DNA of 64,000 nt, taken from Trebonia sp036276115 (GTDB lineage: Bacteria; Actinomycetota; Actinomycetes; Streptosporangiales; Streptosporangiaceae). How positions within the stretch are numbered: position 1 is the stretch's first letter; each line of letters begins with the position of its first letter. Both the position numbers and the translations under genes were made by a program. Of the stretch, positions 41,501 through 50,044 are shown in pieces. The notes under the pieces were generated by a model. That model did not search any database and was not told the origin of the DNA. It worked only from the letters and a program-made list of their open reading frames with translations. Location: positions 1-64,000 of the forward strand of contig DATBEM010000222.1 of NCBI GenBank assembly GCA_036276115.1, written 5' to 3'.

Positions 41501-42976
41501 CTAGATCTCTGTGAGCGTGGTGCCAAGCAGGTCGGCGGTGGCGCGCAGGTCGGGCAGCAGGTTCCCGGTCGCCAGCGCCCAGTGGTGCGAGATGCCGGTC
41601 GCGCTCCACGCGTCCGTCCACTCCCCGGGGTCGCGGCCGAAGTCGACCCGCGAGGTGGTGTTGCCGATCTTCAGCAGCGGCCCGCCGACGACCGTCCCGG
41701 CCGAGGCGACGAGGTGGTAGGCCCCGTCGCGCTGCTGGGCGATGCCGACGGCGGTGACCGGGCCGTGCGTCACGTCGAACTCGACCGACACCCCCCACCC
41801 GCGCTTGCCGTGGTAGACGCCCAGGCCCCGCAGCATCGGGCGGCGGTCGCTGATGGCGAGGTGGGCGGGGCCGTCGTGGCCCATCTCGACCACCTGGTCG
41901 CGGAAGTTGAGCGCCTGCAGCTCGGTGAACGAGCCGCCGCCGCCGAGCCGGTCGGTGATCAGCATCGCCAGCGACGTGCGGAGCTCGTACTCGCCGGCGG
42001 CGGGGATGCCGCGGGCGGTCAGCAGCGACGCGCCGAGGATCATCCCGGCGCCGAGGCGCTCGTGCTGCTCCCCCTCCAGGCCGCGGTGGTAGTAGGCGAG
42101 GCTGTCGAGGCCGAAGTCGGCGACGAGGGCGTCCAGCCCGGCCGAGACCCGGGCCGCCCAGCGCAGGTCGCCGGAGTCGACGGTGTCAGCCAGGGTGAAG
42201 GCGTCGCGGGCGAGGGCGACCCGGTCGGCTTCCTGCTGATCGGTGACCGCGCTGACGCGGACCCGCAGGTCGTCGAACTCCAGGACCTCCACGTGGCCGC
42301 CGAAGTTGGCGGTGACCAGCGTGAGGTCGGTCGACACGTCGAGCATGCCGGGGTACAGGTGGCCCATCAGCCCGTGGCGGCCGTGGCGCAGCGCGCCCCG
42401 CACGGCCGCCGCCTTGACCCAGGTGGCGATCCGCGCCCAGGCGCGCTCGTCGTCCAGGTAGCCCGAGACCGAGCGGAACGGCACCCCCAGCCGGGTGAAG
42501 GCGTTGGCCATCTCCGGCAGCGGGCAGGCGCCGCAGTAGGCCAGCCACTGGCCGGTGTCGAACGTCGCGTGGTCCATCGCCTGCGTCGGCTGCAGGTTGA
42601 TGAGCAGCACCGGTGCCCCCGAGCGCTGGGCGACCGGGGCGAGCATCGAGGCGGTCATGTAGGTGGTGAGGAAGCACACGATGAGGTCGCAGCCGGCCGC
42701 CCGCAGCGTCTCGGCCGCCTTCGCGCCGTCGGCCGCGTCGGAGATGAAGCCGACGTCGGTCAGCTCGGGGGCGGCCCCGCCGACCTCCATCGCGGCGATC
42801 CGCTCGCTGACCACCCGGGCCGAGCGCTCCAGCTGCGGCAGCAGGTCGGGGAACTGCGGCCAGTACGCGCCGAGCCCGCCCGCGACCAGCCCGATCCGGG
42901 CGCGGCGGGCCGGAACCCGCGCCAGGGGGCCAGGGCCGGGAGCCGCCGGACTCTTGCTGTTACCAGGATCAGGCAT
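41501..42976 (-). CDS. L-fucose/L-arabinose isomerase-like protein
   Basis: This 491-aa protein of the FucI/AraA-like fold has IGLVAGGLGAYWPQFPDLL, CFLTTYMTASMLAPVAQ, LLINLQPTQAMDHATFDTG, GHLYPGMLDVSTDLT and TRGIPAAGEYELRTSLAMLI. A metal-dependent ketol isomerase acting on a deoxy sugar related to rhamnose is likely. The precise substrate is unknown, because rhaI is already present next door. The N-terminal GNSK is encoded by a one-mismatch copy of the repeat motif (42953-42966). The start overlaps the mutarotase stop by 8 bases. Confidence 0.78.
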   Translation of the reverse strand: MPDPGNSKSPAAPGPGPLARVPARRARIGLVAGGLGAYWPQFPDLLPQLERSARVVSERIAAMEVGGAAPELTDVGFISDAADGAKAAETLRAAGCDLIVCFLTTYMTASMLAPVAQRSGAPVLLINLQPTQAMDHATFDTGQWLAYCGACPLPEMANAFTRLGVPFRSVSGYLDDERAWARIATWVKAAAVRGALRHGRHGLMGHLYPGMLDVSTDLTLVTANFGGHVEVLEFDDLRVRVSAVTDQQEADRVALARDAFTLADTVDSGDLRWAARVSAGLDALVADFGLDSLAYYHRGLEGEQHERLGAGMILGASLLTARGIPAAGEYELRTSLAMLITDRLGGGGSFTELQALNFRDQVVEMGHDGPAHLAISDRRPMLRGLGVYHGKRGWGVSVEFDVTHGPVTAVGIAQQRDGAYHLVASAGTVVGGPLLKIGNTTSRVDFGRDPGEWTDAWSATGISHHWALATGNLLPDLRATADLLGTTLTEI

Positions 42977-43328
42977 CGGTGTCCCCCTCGGGCAGTGCGG
43001 CGAGCTGGTCATCGAGGTTGAAGATCTCCTCCAGCAGCAGGAAGCCCTCGTCGGGCGCCCGGCCGTCCAGCCCGGTGAAGTACTGGCTCATGTCCGCCTG
43101 CCAGGCCGCGTTGACCTCGGTGGCCGCCATGGCCCGCTGGGCGGCCGCGAGGTCGCCGGCCTCGACGTAGCCGGTGAGCAGCCCGTCCGGGCGGGCGAAG
43201 ATCGAGTAGTTGCGCCAGCCCGCGTCCCGCAGCGCCCGCAGCATGTCCGGCCAGACGGCGGCGTGCCGCTGGCGGTACTCGGGCAGGAACTCGGGCCGGA
43301 CCTGCAGCTGGAAGCAGTACCGCGGCAT
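42969..43328 (-). CDS. rhaM: L-rhamnose mutarotase
   Basis: This 119-aa RhaM/RhaU family protein (dimeric ferredoxin-like fold) has CFQLQVRPEFLPEYRQRHAAVWPDMLRALRDAGWRNYSIF with its catalytic His. EVNAAWQADMSQYF closes the fold. It interconverts rhamnose anomers before isomerisation. It is first in the catabolic operon, after the terminator behind the transporter genes. Confidence 0.92.
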   Translation of the reverse strand: MPRYCFQLQVRPEFLPEYRQRHAAVWPDMLRALRDAGWRNYSIFARPDGLLTGYVEAGDLAAAQRAMAATEVNAAWQADMSQYFTGLDGRAPDEGFLLLEEIFNLDDQLAALPEGDTDA

Positions 43329-43390
43329 GGCGTGTCCTCCGGACGACGGGGCGGGGGCGAGGGCGACGGGCCGGCCGGGCGCGAGCTGAG

Positions 43391-43422
43391 GCCCGGCTGC
43401 CGCCGCGCGGCGGCAGCCGGGC
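43391..43422 (-). terminator. Perfect 16-bp hairpin after the solute-binding protein gene
   Basis: GCCCGGCTGCCGCCGC is directly followed by its exact complement, giving a 32-base palindrome. It lies 19 bases after the rhaS stop and 63 bases before rhaM. It probably reduces read-through from the transporter genes into the catabolic genes. Confidence 0.75.
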
Positions 43423-43440
43423 GCGGGCCGGCCGGGAGGG

Positions 43441-44601
43441 CTAGAAGTTGAACTGGTCGATGTTGGAGGTGTCGAACACGGTCGGCGGGCCGAGCACGAC
43501 CGACGGGCCGGTGCCGCTGGCCGCGGGCAGCACCGAGTACTTGCCGAGGGTGCCGGCGGTGAAGGAGGACCCGGCGCTCAGCGAGGCGGTGCCGGAGGCG
43601 AGGTTGGCGGCCGCGTAGCCGGCGAGGTAGCCGAGGTTAGAGGGGTTCCACAGCTCGAACTGCTTGACCGTGCCGTCCTTGACGTACGGCTTCATCTGCG
43701 AGGGCAGGCCCAGGCCGGTCAGCGTGAGCTTGCTCAGCAGCGACTTGTGGGTGTCGAGGTACTGGGCCGCCGCCTGGATGCCGACCGTGGTCGGGGAGAT
43801 GATGCCCTTGAGGTTCGGGTAGGCCGACAGCAGTCCCTGGAGCACGGTCAGCGAGGTCGCCGGGTCGTCGTTGCCGTAGACCGTCTTGACCAGCTGCATG
43901 TTCGGGTACTTGGCGAGCTCCTGCTTCATGTAGGCGATCCAGGAGTTCTGGTTCGTCGCGCTCGCGGCGGCCGACAAGATCGCGATCTGGCCGCTGCTGC
44001 CGATCTCCTTGGCCAGGATGTCGACCTCGGACGTGCCGATGCTCTGGGTGTTGGCCTGGTTGATGAACAGGTGGTCGGGGGCGCTGCCGCAGCTGATGTC
44101 GGAGTCGAACGAGATGATCGCGATGCCCTGCTGGGACGCCTGGTTCAGGGTCGGGCACAGCGCGCTCGGGTCGTTGCCGGCGATGACGATCGCGTTCGCG
44201 TGCGCCTGGATGGCCGCCTGGATCGACGGGATCTGCGCCGCCGCGGTGTCCTGGGTGCCGCTGCTGACGACCACCTTGCCGCCGAGCTCGGTCAGCGCCT
44301 TGGCGCCGCCCTGGTCGGCCAGCACCTCGTACGGGTTCTGGGTGTCCTTGGGGATGAAGTAGACGACCAGGTTCTTCTTGACCGAGCCGCCCGACGCGGC
44401 GCCCGAGCTGCTGGAGGAGCTGCCGGAGGAGGACCCGCCGGAGGCGCTGGAGCTTGAGCTGGAACCGGAGCTGGAGCACGCCGCGACCACGGAGGCGGTG
44501 GCGATCGCCGCGAGGGCGAGGGCCGCCGGCCGGCGGAGGGACGCGATCCCGGCTCTGCGCCCGGGCTTGTTAAAACGATACATCGCACTAAAACGATACA
44601 T
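43441..44601 (-). CDS. rhaS: Rhamnose ABC transporter solute-binding lipoprotein
   Basis: This 386-aa family-2 sugar-binding protein has a signal peptide ending in the lipobox VVAAC near residue 42, a Ser/Gly-rich tether, and then a periplasmic-binding fold (KNLVVYFIPKDTQNPYEVLADQGG, NAIVIAGNDPSALCPTL, GLGLPSQMKPYVKDGTVKQFELWNP). It is similar to RhaS of rhizobia. An 18-bp tandem duplication makes the N-terminus MYRFSAMYRFNK, so two ATGs, 44601 and 44583, each sit in an operator-like sequence. AAGGTGG supports the first. Confidence 0.9.
   Translation of the reverse strand: MYRFSAMYRFNKPGRRAGIASLRRPAALALAAIATASVVAACSSSGSSSSSSASGGSSSGSSSSSSGAASGGSVKKNLVVYFIPKDTQNPYEVLADQGGAKALTELGGKVVVSSGTQDTAAAQIPSIQAAIQAHANAIVIAGNDPSALCPTLNQASQQGIAIISFDSDISCGSAPDHLFINQANTQSIGTSEVDILAKEIGSSGQIAILSAAASATNQNSWIAYMKQELAKYPNMQLVKTVYGNDDPATSLTVLQGLLSAYPNLKGIISPTTVGIQAAAQYLDTHKSLLSKLTLTGLGLPSQMKPYVKDGTVKQFELWNPSNLGYLAGYAAANLASGTASLSAGSSFTAGTLGKYSVLPAASGTGPSVVLGPPTVFDTSNIDQFNF
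44570..44601. promoter_or_regulatory. Duplicated LacI-type operator over the rhaS start
   Basis: TTAAAACGATACAT (44570-44583) and CTAAAACGATACAT (44588-44601) are two copies of an operator-like sequence 18 bases apart. Each includes a possible ATG of rhaS. Binding here would block translation-start DNA directly. Confidence 0.55.
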
Positions 44602-44670
44602 ATAGAGCCACCTTCTACCTCTGCGTAGTTTTTGCGACTTGGTCGAGCGGTCGTGAGCGGGTCCTCGGTG

Positions 44671-44694
44671 GGCCGCCCCGATCGCGGGGCGGCC
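44671..44694 (-). terminator. Hairpin between the second permease and rhaS
   Basis: GGCCGCCCCG (44671-44680) and CGGGGCGGCC (44685-44694) pair perfectly with a 4-nt loop, 13 bases after the permease stop. It may be a terminator, or an mRNA stabiliser that raises rhaS expression relative to the permeases, as in many binding-protein operons. Confidence 0.6.
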
Positions 44695-44706
44695 GGTGGT
44701 TAGGCG

Positions 44707-45771
44707 TTACGACGTGGTGCGGAAGCGGCGGACTAGCACCCTGAGCCGGCTGAGGTTCGGGATGATGACGCTGACCAGGAGCAGGCCGCCGATCACGATC
44801 TCCTGGACGTTGGGGTCGACCGTCATCTGGGTGAGGGCCATCTGCAGGGCGGCGACGATCGCGGCGGCGAGGACGACGCCGATGATCGTGCCGCGGCCGC
44901 CGAAGATCGACACGCCGCCGAGCAGGGCGATGGCGACCACGTTGAGCTCCAGCCCGTAGCCGGCGTTGTAGCTGACGGAGGAGTTCTGGGCGGTGAGCAA
45001 GATGCCCGCCAGCGCGCAGATGAGGCCGGAGAAGACGTAGAGCCAGAACTTGACCCGGGCGACGCGCAGGCCGGCGAACCGGGCGGCCTCCGGCTGCAGC
45101 CCGATCGCGTAGAGCGACCGGCCGAGCGGGGTCGCGTGCAGCACGATCCCGCAGGCGATGGTCAAGGCGATGAAGATGAGCGTGCTGTAGGAGATGTCGA
45201 GGCCGGGCACCGGGACGACCCCGGCCTTGGTCAGCCAGGCCGGGAACGAGCGGTCGCCGATGCCGGGAATGGTCTGGGAGCCGAGCAGGATCTCGGAGAT
45301 GCCCCGGTAGAGGGTGAGGGTGCCGATCGTGACCGCGATCGACGGCAGGCCGGCCCGGGCGATCAGCACCCCGTTCAGCGCCCCGGCGGCGATCCCGACC
45401 ACCAGGGCCGCCGCGAGCGCCCCCCAGATCGGCCAGCCGTGATGCCACAGGTCACCCACCAGCGAGCCGGTCAGGCCGAGGGTCGAGGCGACCGACAGGT
45501 CGATCTCGGCGGTGATGATGATCAGCGTCATCGGCAGCGCCATCAAGGCGATGTAGCCGGTGTTGATGCCCGCGTAGAACAGCGTCGTCTTGGTCGTGAA
45601 GGTAGCGGACTCGCTGCTGCCGAAGACCAGCGCCGCGATGAGGACCACGACCAGGCCGGCCTCCCAGCGGGCGACCGCGTGCCACAGCGGCGGGCGGGCG
45701 CGGCCCGGCTCGGGCCGGAACTGCGGCGCGATCGTCGGGTCGGCCGGTGGTGGTGCGATCTCAGAGCTCAC
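44707..45771 (-). CDS. rhaQ: Rhamnose ABC transporter permease (second)
   Basis: This 354-aa BPD_transp_2 (RbsC-type) permease has about eight to ten hydrophobic segments. Hallmarks are TLIIITAEIDLSVAS, GALNGVLIARAGLPSIAVTIGTLTLYRG and GGVSIFGGRGTIIGVVLAAAIV. The start is GTG and overlaps the other permease gene by 11 bases. The letter Q follows the rhizobial order T-P-Q and is tentative. Confidence 0.88.
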   Translation of the reverse strand: MSSEIAPPPADPTIAPQFRPEPGRARPPLWHAVARWEAGLVVVLIAALVFGSSESATFTTKTTLFYAGINTGYIALMALPMTLIIITAEIDLSVASTLGLTGSLVGDLWHHGWPIWGALAAALVVGIAAGALNGVLIARAGLPSIAVTIGTLTLYRGISEILLGSQTIPGIGDRSFPAWLTKAGVVPVPGLDISYSTLIFIALTIACGIVLHATPLGRSLYAIGLQPEAARFAGLRVARVKFWLYVFSGLICALAGILLTAQNSSVSYNAGYGLELNVVAIALLGGVSIFGGRGTIIGVVLAAAIVAALQMALTQMTVDPNVQEIVIGGLLLVSVIIPNLSRLRVLVRRFRTTS

Positions 45772-46810
45772 GGTGGGCCCCTTCCGCCGACTTCAGGCCG
45801 CGGGCCACGCGCAGGCTCAGCCACCGGTCGAAGGCGATCGCCAGCAGCAGCAGCGCGCCGGCGATGGCCTCGTCCCAGAACGACGAGCTGCGGACCGCGA
45901 CCAGGCCCTGCTGGATGGTGTTGAGCAGCAGCGCGCCGAGCGCCGCGCCGACGACGGTGCCGCTGCCGCCGAAGATCGCCACGCCGCCGACCACGGCCGC
46001 GGCGACCACGTTGAGCTCGTAGCCGACTCCCGCGCTGTTGTCCACCTGGGCGAACAGCGCGAGGAAGAGGGCGCCGCCGAGGCCGGCCAGCGCCCCGCTG
46101 GTGACGAAGGCGGTGAAGACCCGGCGGCCCTGCGGGATCCCCGCCAGCAGCGCCGCCTCCGGGTTGGAGCCGATCGCGTACAGGTCGCGGGCCGGGCGGA
46201 AGGTCCGCATCGCGTAGCCGACGATGATCACCACCAGGGCGACGATGATGGCGAGGTAGGGGATGCCGAGGAGGGTCTTGTAGCCGACGTCGACGAAGGC
46301 GTGCGGCACCTGCGAGGGAACGACGATGACGCCGTTGACGAGCTTGGAGTCAAGGCCGCGGATGATGTAGAGCATCGCCAGGGTGACGACCAGGCTCGGC
46401 ACCCGGACCACGACGGTGATCAGCCCGTTGATCGCGCCGATGGCGGCGCCGAGGGCGATCGCGATCAGGAACCCCGACCAGACCGGGATGTGCTCGGTGC
46501 GGAACAGGTTCCCGTCGACGAAGGCGCACAGGCCCAGCACCGACCCGACCGACAGGTCGATGTTGCGGGTGACCATCACCATCGCCTGGCCGACGCTGAG
46601 CAGCGCGATCAGCGACGCCCCGGTCAGCAGCTGCTGGATGGAGCCGGAGCCCGCGAAGTGCTTGTTGTCCAGGGTCACGGCGAGGAAGACCACGAGCACG
46701 AGGGCGAGCGTGCCGGTCTCGCGGGCGCGGGCGAACCGGCCGAGCGAGGACTGCCACGGGGCCTGGCCGGCCGCCACGGCGGGCGGCGGGGCGGGGGCGC
46801 GGGCGGTCAT
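45761..46810 (-). CDS. rhaP: Rhamnose ABC transporter permease (first)
   Basis: This 349-aa RbsC-type permease has MVMVTRNIDLSVGSVLGLCAF, GAINGLITVVVRVPSLVVTLAMLYIIRG and GGVAIFGGSGTVVGAALGALLL. It pairs with the following permease to form the membrane channel. ATG overlaps the ATPase stop as ATGA. Assignment to rhamnose rests on the operon, not on the permease sequence. Confidence 0.88.
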   Translation of the reverse strand: MTARAPAPPPAVAAGQAPWQSSLGRFARARETGTLALVLVVFLAVTLDNKHFAGSGSIQQLLTGASLIALLSVGQAMVMVTRNIDLSVGSVLGLCAFVDGNLFRTEHIPVWSGFLIAIALGAAIGAINGLITVVVRVPSLVVTLAMLYIIRGLDSKLVNGVIVVPSQVPHAFVDVGYKTLLGIPYLAIIVALVVIIVGYAMRTFRPARDLYAIGSNPEAALLAGIPQGRRVFTAFVTSGALAGLGGALFLALFAQVDNSAGVGYELNVVAAAVVGGVAIFGGSGTVVGAALGALLLNTIQQGLVAVRSSSFWDEAIAGALLLLAIAFDRWLSLRVARGLKSAEGAHREL

Positions 46811-48384
46811 GCCGCGTCCTGCCCGGTGGCCGCCCGCATGATGGCGGCCTCGTCCGCGTCGGCCCGGGCGAACTGCCCCGCGAGCCTGCCCTCGTGCAGG
46901 ACCAGGATGCGGTCCGCCACGCCGAGCACCTCGGGGAGCTCGGAGGAGATCATGAGCACGGCCATTCCTTCCGCGGCCAGTCCATCGAGGATGCGGTGCA
47001 CCTCGGCCTTCGTCCCGACGTCGATGCCGCGCGTCGGCTCGTCGATGATGAGCAGGTCCGGGCGCCGGGCGAGCCACTTGCCGAGGACGACCTTCTGCTG
47101 GTTGCCGCCCGACAGGGTCCACACCGGGTCCTGCGTCCAGCGGTACTTCAGCTGCAGGTTCTTCGCCCAGGTGGTGGTGAGCCGCCGCTCGGCGGAGCGG
47201 AAGATCAGCCCGCCCCGGCTCAGGCGCCCCATGGACGCCAGGGCGACGTTGCTCTCGATGCTCATGTCCATGACCAGGCCCTGCTGGCGGCGGTCCTCGG
47301 GCACGAAGGCGATCCCGGCCGCCATCGCGGCGGCCGGCTCGCCGTTGGGCAGCGGCCGGCCGAGCATGGCCACGAGGCCGGCCGTGCGCCGGTCGATCCC
47401 GAAGATCGCCCGCGCGACCTCGGTCCGCCCGGCCCCGACCAGGCCGGCCAGCGCGACCACCTCGCCCCGGCGGACGCTGAGGTCGATGTCGTAGAAGACC
47501 TTGTCCCGGGTCAGCCCGCGCACGTCGAGGACCACCTCGCCGGGGGTGGTGCGGGTCTTGGAGTACATGGCGCCGAGATCGCGGCCGATCATCGAGCGGA
47601 TGATCGTGTCGACGTCCAGCTCGGCGACCGGGGCGGTCATCACGAACCGGCCGTCGCGCATGACCGTGACCCGCTGGCAGCTCGCGAACACCTCCTCCAG
47701 CCGGTGGGAGATGAACATGAGCGCCGCCCCGCGCTCGCGCAGCGTCTCCATGACCTTGAACAGGCGCTCGACCTCGACGCTGGCGAGGGCGGCGGTCGGC
47801 TCGTCCATGATGAGCACCTTGGCGTCGAGCGACAGCGCCTTGGCGATCTCCACGATCTGCTGGTCGGCGACCGACAGGCCGCGGGCCGGGCGGCCCGGGT
47901 CGAGCGCCACCCCGAGCTGGGTGAAGATGTCGTTGGCGGCCCGGTTCATCGCGGCGCGGTCGATCCGCCGGCCGGCCCGGACCGGCTGGCGGCCCATGAA
48001 GATGTTCTCCGCGACGCTCAGGTCGGGGAACAGCATCGGCTCCTGGTAGATGACCGCGATGCCGGCCGCCTTGGCGGCGGCCGGGCCGTTCAGGGTGACC
48101 GGGCGCCCGCCCACCAGCAGCTCGCCGCTGTCGGGCTGGTGCACCCCGGCCAGGATCTTGACCAGCGTCGACTTGCCCGCCCCGTTCTCGCCCAGCAGCG
48201 CGTGCGCCTCCCCGGCCCGCAGCTCCACCGATCCGTCGCCCAGGGCCAGGGCCGCGCCGAACGCCTTCGTCGCGTGCCGCAGCTCGAGCACCACCTCGCT
48301 CGTGCTCGCCGCGCCCTCGGCGCCGCCGGCCGCGCTGGCGGTCACGCCGCCCGGGGCACCAGCCCCGTTGCCAGCAGCTCCCAC
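46807..48384 (-). CDS. rhaT: Rhamnose ABC transporter ATP-binding protein
   Basis: This 525-aa RbsA/RhaT-type protein has two ABC domains. The first has Walker A GENGAGKSTL, signature LSVADQQIVEIAKAL and Walker B VLIMDEPTAAL. The second has a degenerate Walker A (ALAGLVGAGRTEVARAIFG), signature LSGGNQQKVVLGKWL and LLIIDEPTRGID, as is normal for this family. I chose GTG 48384 because GGAGGTG stands 6 nt upstream. Upstream in-frame codons are not family-like. It is the first gene of the transporter operon. Confidence 0.92.
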   Translation of the reverse strand: MGAAGNGAGAPGGVTASAAGGAEGAASTSEVVLELRHATKAFGAALALGDGSVELRAGEAHALLGENGAGKSTLVKILAGVHQPDSGELLVGGRPVTLNGPAAAKAAGIAVIYQEPMLFPDLSVAENIFMGRQPVRAGRRIDRAAMNRAANDIFTQLGVALDPGRPARGLSVADQQIVEIAKALSLDAKVLIMDEPTAALASVEVERLFKVMETLRERGAALMFISHRLEEVFASCQRVTVMRDGRFVMTAPVAELDVDTIIRSMIGRDLGAMYSKTRTTPGEVVLDVRGLTRDKVFYDIDLSVRRGEVVALAGLVGAGRTEVARAIFGIDRRTAGLVAMLGRPLPNGEPAAAMAAGIAFVPEDRRQQGLVMDMSIESNVALASMGRLSRGGLIFRSAERRLTTTWAKNLQLKYRWTQDPVWTLSGGNQQKVVLGKWLARRPDLLIIDEPTRGIDVGTKAEVHRILDGLAAEGMAVLMISSELPEVLGVADRILVLHEGRLAGQFARADADEAAIMRAATGQDAA

Positions 48385-48498
48385 TGATCGCACCTCCACG
48401 TGCGGCCGGCTCCATCGGCGCCCCTGGCTTCCCGCCCGCACCACGGGAGCCAGCCTTAACCGCCGGCACCGGGGTGCGACCGGGCGGCCCGGACGCTC

Positions 48499-48513
48499 CT
48501 GGAACGTTTCAAT
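48499..48513. promoter_or_regulatory. LacI-type operator before the transporter operon
   Basis: CTGGAACGTTTCAAT contains TGGAACGTTTCA, a near-perfect CG-centred palindrome, 115 bases upstream of the ATPase GTG. A weaker relative, AATCGTTATAAT, lies at 48579-48590 nearer the divergent hydrolase gene. Both belong with the sites at 36.45 and 44.57 kb. Confidence 0.55.
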
Positions 48514-48731
48514 TCCTTGACCGGTAGTCTTAGGCGGCCCGCCAGGAGTGTCAATGGGGCGCGTTTCGCCCGCAACTTAATCGTTATAATTGGACATGAG
48601 CCGGTCACAAAGGAGGTGCGATCGGGTCACGAGGCCATCGCGCGCGGGCGGCCCATGAGCGGCGCGGGCCGTGGTAGAACGTTCAAAGACCCACCGTCCC
48701 CCGCCCCCGCGCCCCCCAGGAGATGACCATC

Positions 48732-49466
48732 ATGCCGCGCCTCGACGCCGAGATTCCCGCCCCTGACGGGACCGCCGCCGGCACCCTGCACGTCCCCGAC
48801 GGCGATGGCCCGTGGCCGGGCGTCATCATGTTCCCCGACGCCTTCGGCCTCCGCGAGACCATGCGGGGCATGGCGGACAAGGTCGCCGCCCTCGGCTACG
48901 TGGTGCTGGTGCCGGACGTCTACTACCGCGAGGCGGGCTGGGCGCCGTTCGCCGCGGACGCCTTCGGGGACGACAGCGAGCGGGGCCGCCTGTTCGCCCT
49001 GATGGGCTCGCTGACCAACGACCGGATCGCGGCCGACGCGACCGCCTACGCCGACTTCCTGCTGGCCCGGCCCGAGGTGCGCGGCCCCGGGGTCGGCACC
49101 ACCGGCTACTGCATGGGCGGCCGGATCTCGCTGGTGACGGCGGGCGCGCTGGGCGGCAAGGTCGCGGCGGCGGCCTCGTTCCACGGCGGCGGGATCGCCA
49201 AGGCGGACAACGAGAGCAGCCCGCACCACCAGGCGGCCCAGATCCGCGCGGTCGTGTACGCGGCGGGCGCGATCGAGGACAAGTCGTTCACCGAGCAGGA
49301 CGCGGACCTGCTGCGCACGGCCCTGACCGGGGCGGGCGTGACCAACACGGTCGAGTTCTACCCTGCCCACCACGGCTTCGCGGTCCCGGACAACCCCACC
49401 TACGACGAGGCCGCCGCCACCCGCCACTACGCGGCGCTGGCCGCCTTGTACGGCAGCGCGCTCTAG
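48732..49466 (+). CDS. Dienelactone hydrolase family protein
   Basis: This 244-aa alpha/beta hydrolase of the DLH family has a nucleophilic Cys in TTGYCMGGRIS, a catalytic His in YPAHHGFAVPD, and VIMFPDAFGLRETMRGMADKVA near the N-terminus. It may act on lactones or esters from aromatic breakdown. The substrate is open, as no catechol-pathway genes are nearby. ATG 48732 has AGGAG at 9 nt. ATG 48723 directly abuts the ribosome site and is less likely. It is divergent from the rhamnose transporter operon. Confidence 0.88.
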   Translation: MPRLDAEIPAPDGTAAGTLHVPDGDGPWPGVIMFPDAFGLRETMRGMADKVAALGYVVLVPDVYYREAGWAPFAADAFGDDSERGRLFALMGSLTNDRIAADATAYADFLLARPEVRGPGVGTTGYCMGGRISLVTAGALGGKVAAAASFHGGGIAKADNESSPHHQAAQIRAVVYAAGAIEDKSFTEQDADLLRTALTGAGVTNTVEFYPAHHGFAVPDNPTYDEAAATRHYAALAALYGSAL

Positions 49467-49490
49467 GGCGCCGCGCCGGCCGCGCCGCCG

Positions 49491-49970
49491 CTAGCGCCGG
49501 CCGCTGGGCGTGGTGACCTTCGCGACGACGTACGGGCAGTCCGGGGTCGAGCACAAGGTGACCACGCCCCTGGGGCCCCTCTGGACGCCCGCCTCGGGGC
49601 TGCCCTCCTTCCAGGCGCTGTGCTCGACGTTCTCCTGGCGCAGGCTGCGGTGGCCGCACAGCGGGCAGGTGCCCGGGGCCGCGTCACCCCAGCCCTTCCA
49701 CGGGCTCGCCACGAACAGGGCGCCCGCCACGATGAGGATGGCGATCCCGATCGCGATCAGGCCGGCGACGAGCAGGCCCGTCGTCACCGAGCCGAGCGGC
49801 AGCAGCGGGATGGACTTGACGATCGGCCGCAGCCAGAAGGCCAGGAACCAGCCGATGGCGGCGAAAACGGCGGCCACGGCGAGCGTGGCGAGCAGGTTGT
49901 AACCCCGCTTGTGAGACTTGCGCGCGCTGATCGCGTCATCGATCAGCAGGTCCTCGTCAGTTGCCGGCAT
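49491..49970 (-). CDS. Two-TM membrane protein with a C-terminal zinc ribbon (paralog)
   Basis: This 159-aa protein starts MPATDEDLLIDDAISARKSHKRG, has two hydrophobic segments (about 27-50 and 62-88), then WGDAAPGTCPLCGHRSLRQENVEH and a final CSTPDCPYVVAKV. The layout and Cys spacing match the protein at 12562-13020. A zinc-bound cytosolic domain anchored to the membrane is likely. No function is known. An alternative start is ATG 49988. Confidence 0.75.
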   Translation of the reverse strand: MPATDEDLLIDDAISARKSHKRGYNLLATLAVAAVFAAIGWFLAFWLRPIVKSIPLLPLGSVTTGLLVAGLIAIGIAILIVAGALFVASPWKGWGDAAPGTCPLCGHRSLRQENVEHSAWKEGSPEAGVQRGPRGVVTLCSTPDCPYVVAKVTTPSGRR

Positions 49971-50044
49971 GACCCCAGTATCCGCCATCGCGCGAGTAGC
50001 CGGAAGCGGTGCCCGGCCCGGCCCGGCCGGCCGGGCCGGGCCAG

